From positions 496,001 through 560,000 of the forward strand of contig NZ_CP031219.1 in assembly GCF_003346775.1 (NCBI RefSeq): a stretch of DNA of 64,000 nt, given 5' to 3'. This document shows, in pieces, positions 1 through 7,867 of the stretch. The translations under genes were made by a program, and so were the position numbers. The notes under the pieces were generated by a model. The model did not search any database and had not been told where the DNA came from. It saw only the letters and a list, made by a program, of their open reading frames with translations. This DNA is from Malaciobacter mytili LMG 24559 (GTDB taxonomy: Bacteria; Campylobacterota; Campylobacteria; Campylobacterales; Arcobacteraceae). How positions within the stretch are numbered: the first letter of the stretch is position 1; each line of letters begins with the position of its first letter.

Positions 1-1030
1 CTGTATCTCTTTTTTTATTTATTCCCTCTCCAACTTTTCTAAAACTAAGTTCTCTTAATCTTCCTAACTCTTTTAAAACAATAGAGTCTTCACTATAGTC
101 ATACAAATAGATTTTTTTGCCATCTTTTGTTTCACCTATTAGTTCAGATTTTTTAAGCTCAGCAATTAAATCTTTTCTATTTTGAGGATGTGCAATTGCT
201 TTTTGAGTTATAAAAAAAGATTTTTTTGTTTTTTTCAAAGAATATAGGTGCTTTTTATATAAATTAATAAGATATTTTTTATCAATACCTTTTGGTTTAA
301 TATGCTCATTTGAGATAAGTTCACCTATTTTAATATTAATATTTTTTGATTTTTTCTTAAACATTTCATGGGATAAAAGTAAAGTTGAAAAAGTTTTATT
401 AATCACAGAAATAGTATAGAAAATTTTTGAATTTTTTCCATCAATAAAAATGGGTAGAATAGGAGCATTTGAATTTACTGCAAAGTTTAAAAAACCTTTA
501 TTCCAAATAGGGTCTTTTATTCCTTTTGCACTTGCTCGGCTAACTTCACCAGCTGGAAAAATAATAATTGCTTCATCATTATTTAATGCTTCATAAACTG
601 CTTTAATATCATTTTTTGATTGCCTATTTTTAAAGTTATCAATAGGAATCATTAAAGTTTTTAAAGCCTCAAATCCTACTAAAAAATCATTTGCAACAAT
701 CTTTACATCTTGTCTAATACTTCCAATTAATTTTAATAAACATAAGGCATCAAGACCACCTAATGGATGATTTGCAATAATTACAACTTTCCCTGATGTG
801 GGTATATTTTGTAAGTCGTTGCTTGAAACTGTATAGTCAAAATCAAAGTAATCTAAAACTGCATCTACAAATTCAAAACCTTTTAAATGAGAATTTTTAA
901 TTAAAAAATCATTTATATGTTCTTCATGAACTATTTTTTTTGCAATATTTAAAATTGATTTGCTTAAAAAATTGCCTTTTTCTTTAATTTTAGGGAATTT
1001 TTTTATAATCTCTTCTTCTACATTTATCAT
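1..1030 (-). CDS. Two-domain acyltransferase (PlsC-like plus OlsB-like GNAT), 3' end cut by window edge
   Basis: My own translation from ATG at 1030 gives about 343 residues before the window edge, so the C-terminus is missing. RBS AAGGAT lies a few bases upstream. Near residue 90 the motif NHPLGGLDAL matches the HX4D acyl-transfer motif of PlsC/lysophospholipid acyltransferases, and FPAGEVSRAS near residue 190 matches the acceptor-binding FPEG motif. The last visible residues (LREISFRKVGEG) resemble the start of the OlsB-like N-acyltransferase domain. This order recalls bifunctional ornithine-lipid synthases such as OlsF, or 'hemolysin' family acyltransferases. It probably acylates a membrane lipid precursor at the inner membrane. 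The domain class is firm, the substrate is inference. Confidence 0.75.
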   Translation of the reverse strand, partial: MINVEEEIIKKFPKIKEKGNFLSKSILNIAKKIVHEEHINDFLIKNSHLKGFEFVDAVLDYFDFDYTVSSNDLQNIPTSGKVVIIANHPLGGLDALCLLKLIGSIRQDVKIVANDFLVGFEALKTLMIPIDNFKNRQSKNDIKAVYEALNNDEAIIIFPAGEVSRASAKGIKDPIWNKGFLNFAVNSNAPILPIFIDGKNSKIFYTISVINKTFSTLLLSHEMFKKKSKNINIKIGELISNEHIKPKGIDKKYLINLYKKHLYSLKKTKKSFFITQKAIAHPQNRKDLIAELKKSELIGETKDGKKIYLYDYSEDSIVLKELGRLRELSFRKVGEGINKKRDT

Positions 1031-1145
1031 TACAATCCTTTTTTTTAAGTTTAATAAATCATAGTTACAACTAAGTTACAAAAGGTTACTTTTCATTCTT
1101 TGATAAAACTTATGGTAAAATCCCAAAAAATATTAAGGAAGGTTT

Positions 1146-1856
1146 ATGAATAAGTCTTTTATTTCAAATTTTTTAGCTGTTTTACTAATATTAATAGGGT
1201 TCTTTGCTAACAATGAGATTTTACTTATGATTGGCCTTTTTGCATTTAGTGGAGCAATAACAAATGCTATTGCAATACATATGCTATTTGAGAGAGTACC
1301 CTTTTTATATGGAAGTGGCGTAGTTGAGAGTAGATTTGAAGAGTTTAAAAAAGGAATCTACTCTTTAATGATGAATGAGTTTTTTACAAAAGAGAATTTA
1401 AATAGATTTTTTCAAGAAGAAATTGGAAGTAAAAAAACACATTTTGACCTATCAAATATTTTAGAAAAAACTGATTTTACTCCTGCTTTTGACTCCCTAA
1501 AAGAAGCTGTTATGAATTCTTCTTTTGGTGGAATGTTAAATATGTTTGGAGGAGTACAAGCCTTAGAACCATTAAAAGAGCCATTTGTTGAAAAACTTCA
1601 AAGTGCAATTGTAAATATCTCTAAAAATGAAAGCTTTCAAGAAGCACTTCATAGTTCACTTTCAAGTAAAGATGTAAGTGATGATATTTATGAAAAAGTA
1701 AGTAATATTGTTAATAAAAGATTAGATGAATTAACACCTAAAATGGTAAAAGAAATAGTTCAAAAGATGATTAAAGAACATCTTGGTTGGTTAGTTGTTT
1801 GGGGTGCAGTATTTGGTGGACTTATAGGATTTATTACAACTATTTTAGTAGGATAA
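1146..1856 (+). CDS. DUF445 family membrane protein
   Basis: 236 residues. A hydrophobic N-terminus (residues 8-45) contains the DUF445-type stretch GAITNAIAIHMLFER. A C-terminal transmembrane segment follows (about 213-235, LVVWGAVFGGLIGFITTIL), with an amphipathic helical middle between them. This is the usual DUF445/YheB layout: both ends in the membrane and a helical soluble core. The biochemical function of the family is not established. The RBS AAGGAAGG just precedes the ATG. The stop is 3 bases from the next gene, so it heads a likely operon with the small gene and mfd. Confidence 0.8.
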   Translation: MNKSFISNFLAVLLILIGFFANNEILLMIGLFAFSGAITNAIAIHMLFERVPFLYGSGVVESRFEEFKKGIYSLMMNEFFTKENLNRFFQEEIGSKKTHFDLSNILEKTDFTPAFDSLKEAVMNSSFGGMLNMFGGVQALEPLKEPFVEKLQSAIVNISKNESFQEALHSSLSSKDVSDDIYEKVSNIVNKRLDELTPKMVKEIVQKMIKEHLGWLVVWGAVFGGLIGFITTILVG

Positions 1857-1859
1857 GAA

Positions 1860-2165
1860 ATGGAAGAATTAAAAGAATTAGAAGTATTAGTAGTTTTAGA
1901 AGTAACAGGATTACAAAATAAAGAAAAGCTTGAAAAACATGTAAAAAAAGAGGGTTTTTTAATAGTTGAAGGCGAAGAATTTGCTTATTCAGGAAAAAGT
2001 ACAACAACAACATTTTCTACAAAAGCATATATTTTAGAAGTATTTAGAAAAGGTTTAGAAAAAGCTGGATTTGAAGAGTGTAATATGATTTTTCAAATTG
2101 GTGAATTACCTTGGCAAGCTTATAAATTTGATAAAAATACAAATGATTTTGAACAAGTAAAATAG
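1860..2165 (+). CDS. Small conserved-looking protein upstream of mfd, function unknown
   Basis: 101 residues, acidic, no signal peptide or membrane segment. I do not recognise a named domain. The pattern of alternating strands and helices (VLVVLEVTG, FSTKAYILEVFRKGLEKAGF) suggests a small alpha/beta fold. It sits 3 bases after the DUF445 gene and its stop directly abuts the mfd ATG, so translation of the three genes is probably coupled. Codon use matches its neighbours, so it is very likely a real gene. Confidence 0.7.
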   Translation: MEELKELEVLVVLEVTGLQNKEKLEKHVKKEGFLIVEGEEFAYSGKSTTTTFSTKAYILEVFRKGLEKAGFEECNMIFQIGELPWQAYKFDKNTNDFEQVK

Positions 2166-5135
2166 ATGAATAATATCTATGAGTTTTTATCACAAAAAAA
2201 CAATTGTGAATTACTAATTGTAAATGATGATAAACAAGCACAAATTGCTTATGATATTGCCTCTTATTTAGGTTATGAACCTTTTGTTTTATCTGATTTT
2301 AGAGCAAATTTTGGAGATGATTTATTATCTTTTAATGAAGAATTACAAGAAATAACAAAAGCTTTAAATGGTTTTTATAGTTATAAAAAACAAAATAAAA
2401 TACTTATTTCACCTATTAGAACTATAACTTATCCTATGCCAAAGGCTAAATGTTTTGATAATTTTACAATAAATTTTGCAGATACTTTAAATTTAGAAGA
2501 GTTTAAATCAAAACTTTATAATTGGGGTTACTATTTTGTTGATATTGTAACTTCTGAAGCTGAGGTTTCTATAAGAGGGGATATTATTGATATTTGTCCT
2601 TTAGGAAGCCAAACAGGATATAGAATTTCTTTATTTGATGATGAAATAGAAAGTATTAGAAAGTTTGATATTGAAGATCAAAAATCATTTAAAGAAGAAA
2701 TAGAGAGTTTTACCATAACGCCTGCTTTTTTAGCCTTAGATGATTTAACTTTTCAAGAGATAAATGAAGAAGTTCAAAAGGTTGAATCAGATGCATTTAT
2801 AAAAGATATACACTCCCTTGGATTTTGGTATTTAAATGATTTAGGGGAGTATTTACCTTCAAATATGAATAGTTTTATAACTTATGAAGCATTAGATGAA
2901 CTTGAAGAAGTTTATGTATTTGAAGAAAAAAGAATAAACAAAGATAAATTTTTATCTCTTCCTCTAGTTGCTAAATCACAAGAATATAAAAATATAGAAG
3001 TTGCAAATGTAAAAGAATTTATTACTTTTCATGAGGGCAAAAAAATCACTATTATCTCTTCTAGTGAAGCAAAGATAAAAGGTTTTGATTTAGAGCTTAG
3101 TAATAAAAATATAAATTATGTAATAAAACCTTATATTATTAATTTAGTAAGCAATGAAGAAGTAATTATCTCTTTAAATAAGCAAATAAAAAAGAAAAGA
3201 AAGAAAAAAGTACGACTTGTTTTAGATGAGTTACAAGTTGGAGATTTTGTAGTTCATGAAAAACATGGTATTGGTAAATATTTAGGAATAGAACCTGTTA
3301 CGGTTATGGGTGCAAAAAGAGATTTTGTAGTTGTAATGTATGCAGGTGATGATAAGCTATTAATTCCTGTTGAAAATATAGATTTAATAGATAGATATGT
3401 AGCTGATGGAAGCTCTTATGCAGTAGTTGATAAATTAGGCAAAGGAAGTTTTGCTAAATTAAAAGAAAAAGTTAAAGATAAACTTTTTGCAATTGCAAAT
3501 GATATTATAAAATTAGCTGCAAGTAGAGAGCTTATAAATGGTATTAAAATAGATACAAATAAACAAATTTTAAATGAGTTTCAAACTAAAGCAGGCTTTG
3601 ATTATACAAAAGATCAAGTAAGAAGTGTAAGAGAAATTTTTGAAGATTTAAGTAGTGGAAAAGTAATGGATAGGCTACTATCTGGTGATGTGGGATTTGG
3701 TAAAACTGAAGTTGCAATGAATGCTCTTTTAGCCACAATTTTAGATGGTTATCAAGCTATTTTTGTTTGTCCTACTACTTTACTTGCAACTCAACATTAT
3801 CATGGAATTGCTAAAAGATTTAAAGAGTATGGTATTGTAATTGCAAAACTTGATGGTAAAACAACTGCAAAAGAGAAAACGCATATTAAAAAAGGTTTAC
3901 AAAGTGGTGAAATACAACTTGTAATAGGAACTCACTCTTTACTTGAAGTAAAAACAAAAAATTTAGCTCTTGTTGTAATTGATGAAGAGCATAAATTTGG
4001 AGTAAAACAAAAAGAGAAATTAAAAGCTTTAAGGGAAGATGTACATATTTTCTCTATGAGTGCAACCCCAATTCCAAGAACTTTAAATTTAGCCTTAAGT
4101 AAACTAAAGGGTATGAGTAGCTTATTAACTCCACCAAGTGAAAGATTAGGGGTTAGAACTTATGTTAAAGAGTATAGTGAGAAATTAATAAAAGAGATAA
4201 TTTTAAGAGAAAAAAGAAGGGGTGGACAACTTTTTTATGTGCATAATAATATCTCTTCAATGGAAGCTAAAAAAGCTGATATAGAAGCTATAGTTCCAAA
4301 TATTAAAGTTCAAATTATTCACTCACAAGTAAAACCAACAGAAGCTGAAAAGATAATAGATGCTTTTGAAGCCAAAGAGTTTGATGTTTTATTAGCTACT
4401 TCTATTGTGGAGTCTGGACTTCATTTACCTAATGCAAACTCTATTATTATTGATGGTGCAGATAGATTTGGAATTGCAGATTTACATCAATTAAGAGGAA
4501 GAGTTGGTAGAAGTAATAAAGAGGGGTTTTGTTATTATGTGGTTGAAGATAAAAAAACAATTACAAGTGATGCTATTAAAAGACTTCTTGCTTTAGAGAC
4601 TAATTCATATTTAGGCAGTGGTACAGCTTTAGCCCATCAAGATTTAGAAATAAGAGGTGGTGGTAATATTATAGGTGAAGCTCAAAGTGGGCATATTAAA
4701 CAAATTGGATATGGTTTATATTTAAAAATGCTAGAAGATGCTTTAGCAACTCTAAGTGGAGAGATTAAACAAGAAAATAAATCTGTTGATATTAAACTTG
4801 CAATAAGTGCTTATATTTCAAGTGATTATATAGTTGAAGATAGGGTAAGGTTAGAGCTATATAGAAGACTTAGTAAAGCTCATTCAAAAGAGGAAGTTTA
4901 TACAATAGAAGAAGAGATGGAAGATAGATTTGGAAAACCTGATATTCCAACAAAACAGTTTTTAGAACTAATTTTAATAAAAATTTATGCTTTAGGTTTA
5001 AATATTAAAACTATTAGCTCTTATGAGATGAATATTACTTTTATAAAAGAGGACGAGACTAAAGTAAGTATAAAATCTCCTTCAAAAGATGATGATGACA
5101 TTATTGCTACAACTTTAAAATATTTAAGAAAATAA
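2166..5135 (+). CDS. mfd: Transcription-repair coupling factor Mfd
   Basis: 989 residues, short compared with about 1150 in E. coli but normal for Campylobacterota. Mfd displaces RNA polymerase stalled at lesions and recruits UvrA. Order: a degenerate UvrB-like N-terminal region (residues 1-330), a CarD-like RNA-polymerase-interaction domain (about 350-420, VGDFVVHEKHGIGKYLG), then RecG-like helicase lobes. Walker A reads GDVGFGKTEVA (about 506-516), the DEEH box DEEHKFG, motif III MSATPIPRTL and motif VI HQLRGRVGR. A C-terminal domain follows that normally binds UvrA. The ATG directly abuts the previous stop. Confidence 0.97.
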   Translation: MNNIYEFLSQKNNCELLIVNDDKQAQIAYDIASYLGYEPFVLSDFRANFGDDLLSFNEELQEITKALNGFYSYKKQNKILISPIRTITYPMPKAKCFDNFTINFADTLNLEEFKSKLYNWGYYFVDIVTSEAEVSIRGDIIDICPLGSQTGYRISLFDDEIESIRKFDIEDQKSFKEEIESFTITPAFLALDDLTFQEINEEVQKVESDAFIKDIHSLGFWYLNDLGEYLPSNMNSFITYEALDELEEVYVFEEKRINKDKFLSLPLVAKSQEYKNIEVANVKEFITFHEGKKITIISSSEAKIKGFDLELSNKNINYVIKPYIINLVSNEEVIISLNKQIKKKRKKKVRLVLDELQVGDFVVHEKHGIGKYLGIEPVTVMGAKRDFVVVMYAGDDKLLIPVENIDLIDRYVADGSSYAVVDKLGKGSFAKLKEKVKDKLFAIANDIIKLAASRELINGIKIDTNKQILNEFQTKAGFDYTKDQVRSVREIFEDLSSGKVMDRLLSGDVGFGKTEVAMNALLATILDGYQAIFVCPTTLLATQHYHGIAKRFKEYGIVIAKLDGKTTAKEKTHIKKGLQSGEIQLVIGTHSLLEVKTKNLALVVIDEEHKFGVKQKEKLKALREDVHIFSMSATPIPRTLNLALSKLKGMSSLLTPPSERLGVRTYVKEYSEKLIKEIILREKRRGGQLFYVHNNISSMEAKKADIEAIVPNIKVQIIHSQVKPTEAEKIIDAFEAKEFDVLLATSIVESGLHLPNANSIIIDGADRFGIADLHQLRGRVGRSNKEGFCYYVVEDKKTITSDAIKRLLALETNSYLGSGTALAHQDLEIRGGGNIIGEAQSGHIKQIGYGLYLKMLEDALATLSGEIKQENKSVDIKLAISAYISSDYIVEDRVRLELYRRLSKAHSKEEVYTIEEEMEDRFGKPDIPTKQFLELILIKIYALGLNIKTISSYEMNITFIKEDETKVSIKSPSKDDDDIIATTLKYLRK

Positions 5136-5157
5136 AAAGGCCTTTTAAGGCCTTTTT
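5134..5157. terminator. Bidirectional intrinsic terminator between mfd and the HAL-like gene
   Basis: Perfect inverted repeat AAAAAGGCCTT / AAGGCCTTTTT with a 2-base centre, flanked by A and T tracts on both sides. It lies between two convergent genes and overlaps the mfd stop codon, so it can end transcripts from both strands. Confidence 0.85.
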
Positions 5158-5162
5158 ACTCT

Positions 5163-6803
5163 TTAGTTATACTCTTTTAAAAATTTTGCTGCATTTTTAA
5201 AATCATTTGTTAAAGGTCTATCATATTGTAAAAATTTTACAACTTTTCTAAAGTCATTATATAATTTTTCAGTTTTTGCTGATAGTTTTAAATTAGGATT
5301 TTCTTGTAATCTTAAATCAATAGCTTGTGCTGCAATTAATAACTCCATTCCATAAATATGGTATAAATTATCAATTTGAGTTCTAACTCTATTTAATACT
5401 TCAGGTGCATTTGTTGCAATATCTTCAATATCTCCTGCAACTGGTACATAATTTAAAGATACAGGGTTAGCTAAAACTTGGTTTTTAGAAGCAAGTGAAA
5501 CATATGGTTTTTGCATAGCTCCAAAAGCATGTACAGTATTTTTAGTTCCTAAAAATCTTGATAATTTTGTAAATTTAGGGTCTAATAATTTATTTGATCT
5601 TTGTGCAGAAGCTAATGAATTATGTGCTAATACAATAGCATTTGCTTCAAATTCAACTACCCAAGGCATAGGCTCAAAGTTTGCTGTTGGTACAACTGCA
5701 CCTTTTAATACATCAGTTTTTACATATACTTTTTTCTCTTGAAATCTATTTGTTTTTGATTCAACATCTATTGCAATGCCTGGATTATCATCTGATGAAT
5801 TCCATTGAATTTGCATTAAATTATCTAATTTTTTAATTGAAGTATCAAGTGTTCCTAAGATATATGCTGCATCTCTATAACTTAGTGGATCTTGTAAAGC
5901 TCTTGATGAATCTTCTTCCCAAAGGTAACTACCATCTAAGATTTTAGTGATTTGTGTTGCTGCTTCTACATAACCAGGAAAAGGTCTTAATTTTCTAGTT
6001 TCTGTATGCATAGGTGCAATATTTCCATTTAAAGCTTCTAAACTTAAAGCATAAACATATTTAGATACTTTTGCTAATTGTTTCATCTCTTCAAGTGCAA
6101 GTCCAGCTAAAGCTCCTGAATAAGCATTTGAGCTAATAATTGATAAAGCATCTTTTCCAAATAATGAGATTTTTTTAACATTTGCTTTTTCAAATGCCTC
6201 TTTTGTTGGCATTTTTACACCATTATAATATACTTCACCCTCTCCAATCATAGCAAGACCAATATGTCCTAAAATAGTAATATCTGCCTCACCCATTGAA
6301 CCTTTTGAAGGAATAGCTGGAATAATATTTTTATTTAAAAAAGTTTTATACATATCTACAACTTTAGATTGTACCCCTGTTCCACCAACTAAAATATTAT
6401 TTAATCTAGTTACTAATACAGCTCTTGCTTCTTTAATTGGTAAATCTTCTCCAACTCCACCACAATGTGCATGGATTAAACCTTTGTTAAAGTTTGTAGA
6501 AGCTTCTATAACTTCTTTACTTAATTTACCTTTTGCATCAACCATTTTTTTATCTTTATTTAACCCAACTCCAACTGTAAGTCCATAGATTTTGTGTCCA
6601 TTTTCGGCAGCTTGAATTAAAACATTATGCGAAGTTTGTACTTTTTTAATAGCATCATTACTAATTTTAATCTCTTCACCATTTGCTACTTGTAAAATTT
6701 TATCACTTGACATATGTTTACCATCTAGTAAAACTGGGGCTGCAAAAGCATTTATCATTCCAAATGCAATTAAACTTGTTTTTAATAAAATTATTTTAGA
6801 CAT
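5163..6803 (-). CDS. Exported HAL/PAL-family (aromatic amino acid lyase-like) protein lacking the MIO triad
   Basis: 546 residues, about 30 more than cytoplasmic histidine ammonia-lyase; the extra length is a Sec-type signal peptide (hydrophobic 4-20, likely cut after AFA). The fold is clear: the Tyr-containing loop YGLTVGVG (73-80), GSMG at 168, an Asn loop (ISSNAYSG), QDPLSYRDA with the carboxylate-binding Arg, SDDNPG, and ANFEPMP in place of GNFHGQP. However, where the family reads GSVG-ASG-DLAPL, this protein reads GSMG-EA-DITIL, so the Ala-Ser-Gly that cyclises to the MIO cofactor is missing, one residue short. Last gene of an operon with a flavoprotein and two tetraheme cytochromes; all four products are outside the cytoplasm. 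It may deaminate, isomerise or bind an amino acid; activity is unproven. Confidence 0.85.
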   Translation of the reverse strand: MSKIILLKTSLIAFGMINAFAAPVLLDGKHMSSDKILQVANGEEIKISNDAIKKVQTSHNVLIQAAENGHKIYGLTVGVGLNKDKKMVDAKGKLSKEVIEASTNFNKGLIHAHCGGVGEDLPIKEARAVLVTRLNNILVGGTGVQSKVVDMYKTFLNKNIIPAIPSKGSMGEADITILGHIGLAMIGEGEVYYNGVKMPTKEAFEKANVKKISLFGKDALSIISSNAYSGALAGLALEEMKQLAKVSKYVYALSLEALNGNIAPMHTETRKLRPFPGYVEAATQITKILDGSYLWEEDSSRALQDPLSYRDAAYILGTLDTSIKKLDNLMQIQWNSSDDNPGIAIDVESKTNRFQEKKVYVKTDVLKGAVVPTANFEPMPWVVEFEANAIVLAHNSLASAQRSNKLLDPKFTKLSRFLGTKNTVHAFGAMQKPYVSLASKNQVLANPVSLNYVPVAGDIEDIATNAPEVLNRVRTQIDNLYHIYGMELLIAAQAIDLRLQENPNLKLSAKTEKLYNDFRKVVKFLQYDRPLTNDFKNAAKFLKEYN

Positions 6804-6827
6804 TGTTTATCCTTTTTTTAAAGTTTG

Positions 6828-7421
6828 TTATTTTAAATCTTCTTCCCATTCCCCAACTGGTTCATGAGTTCTATCATATAATACTTTACTTAAATCTTCA
6901 TGCCCCACATTTTTATGGCAACTTGTACATTTAAGTGGGTCTTTATCTGCATTTTTATATTTAGTATATAAATTATGCATTTTTGTTGCTGCTGTGCTTT
7001 GACTTTCTGTCTCTTCTATATTTTTATGACAATTTAGGCAACCACTATCATATACAAAAGATTCTCTATTTTTTCTATGCTCTTGCCAATTCATTTTATT
7101 TGGGTCTTTTGTTAGTGCTGAGGTAACCTCAACAACACCATTTACCCCTTTTGTAAATAAATAGCTTGCTAAACTGCTATGAGGAAGGTGACAAGAAACA
7201 CATGTTGTTTTAATTCCATATTGGTTTTTACCTCCATGTTTATCATCTAAATAAGTATCCACCATAGGTTGCATCCATGTATGACATGATACGCAAAACT
7301 TATCATCACTTGTTGCTTTAATTGCACTATGTCCAGTAAAAGTAAAAATTAATCCAAATACTATACTGCTTGCAATTATTGTTAATAATATTTTTTTATT
7401 TTTTAAAAAATCAAATTTCAT
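6828..7421 (-). CDS. NapC/NirT/NrfH-type membrane-anchored tetraheme cytochrome c (FccC-like)
   Basis: 197 residues. One N-terminal transmembrane anchor (about 9-30), then four CXXCH haem-binding motifs: CVSCH, CVSCH, CLNCH and CTSCH. This architecture belongs to the NapC/NrfH family, which takes electrons from menaquinol in the inner membrane and passes them to periplasmic reductases. It lies 12 bases downstream of the small cytochrome gene and 24 bases before the HAL-like gene. Order and content match the Wolinella fccA-fccB-fccC cluster, where FccC is the quinol-facing partner. The electron-donor role here is by family and context. Confidence 0.9.
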   Translation of the reverse strand: MKFDFLKNKKILLTIIASSIVFGLIFTFTGHSAIKATSDDKFCVSCHTWMQPMVDTYLDDKHGGKNQYGIKTTCVSCHLPHSSLASYLFTKGVNGVVEVTSALTKDPNKMNWQEHRKNRESFVYDSGCLNCHKNIEETESQSTAATKMHNLYTKYKNADKDPLKCTSCHKNVGHEDLSKVLYDRTHEPVGEWEEDLK

Positions 7422-7433
7422 CTCATCTACTCC

Positions 7434-7859
7434 TTATGGTACTAATAATTTTTTCATAGAGTCTTGAGAATGGCACATTACACAATAATTTTGTGTTGAT
7501 TTATGTGATGAGTGACATAAATTACAATCCATTTTTGGATAATGAGGTGATGCGTGAATATTATCATCATATCCTAAAAACTGTGTTCTTTTTGCTAAAG
7601 TTTTATAATCTTTATGACATTCTAAACAGTTTTTAGTTGTTAATTCTTTATAAGACTCTTTTGGTCCATCTCCATGACAATCAGCACATTGAAACCTTAA
7701 TTTCTCATGGTGTGCTTTAATAGGATAATTTTTTTTAGAGTATTTACTATTATCATCTTGGATTTTTGTAGCAATATTTGAATCTGTACTATTTGCAGAT
7801 ACAACTATTGCAAAAAATGCAAGCATAGTAATAGTTGCTGTTAAGATAATTTTTTTCAT
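7434..7859 (-). CDS. Periplasmic tetraheme cytochrome c (FccB-like)
   Basis: 141 residues with a signal peptide (hydrophobic 4-21, cut near SANS). Four CXXCH motifs follow: CADCH, CLECH, CNLCH and CVMCH. Size and haem spacing resemble the cytochrome domain of Shewanella flavocytochrome c fumarate reductase, encoded here as a separate protein as in Wolinella FccB. It most likely carries electrons from the NapC-type anchor to the flavoprotein. It begins 8 bases after the flavoprotein stop with a good RBS (AGGAGA), so the genes are co-transcribed. Confidence 0.9.
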   Translation of the reverse strand: MKKIILTATITMLAFFAIVVSANSTDSNIATKIQDDNSKYSKKNYPIKAHHEKLRFQCADCHGDGPKESYKELTTKNCLECHKDYKTLAKRTQFLGYDDNIHASPHYPKMDCNLCHSSHKSTQNYCVMCHSQDSMKKLLVP

Positions 7860-7867
7860 TTCTTCTC

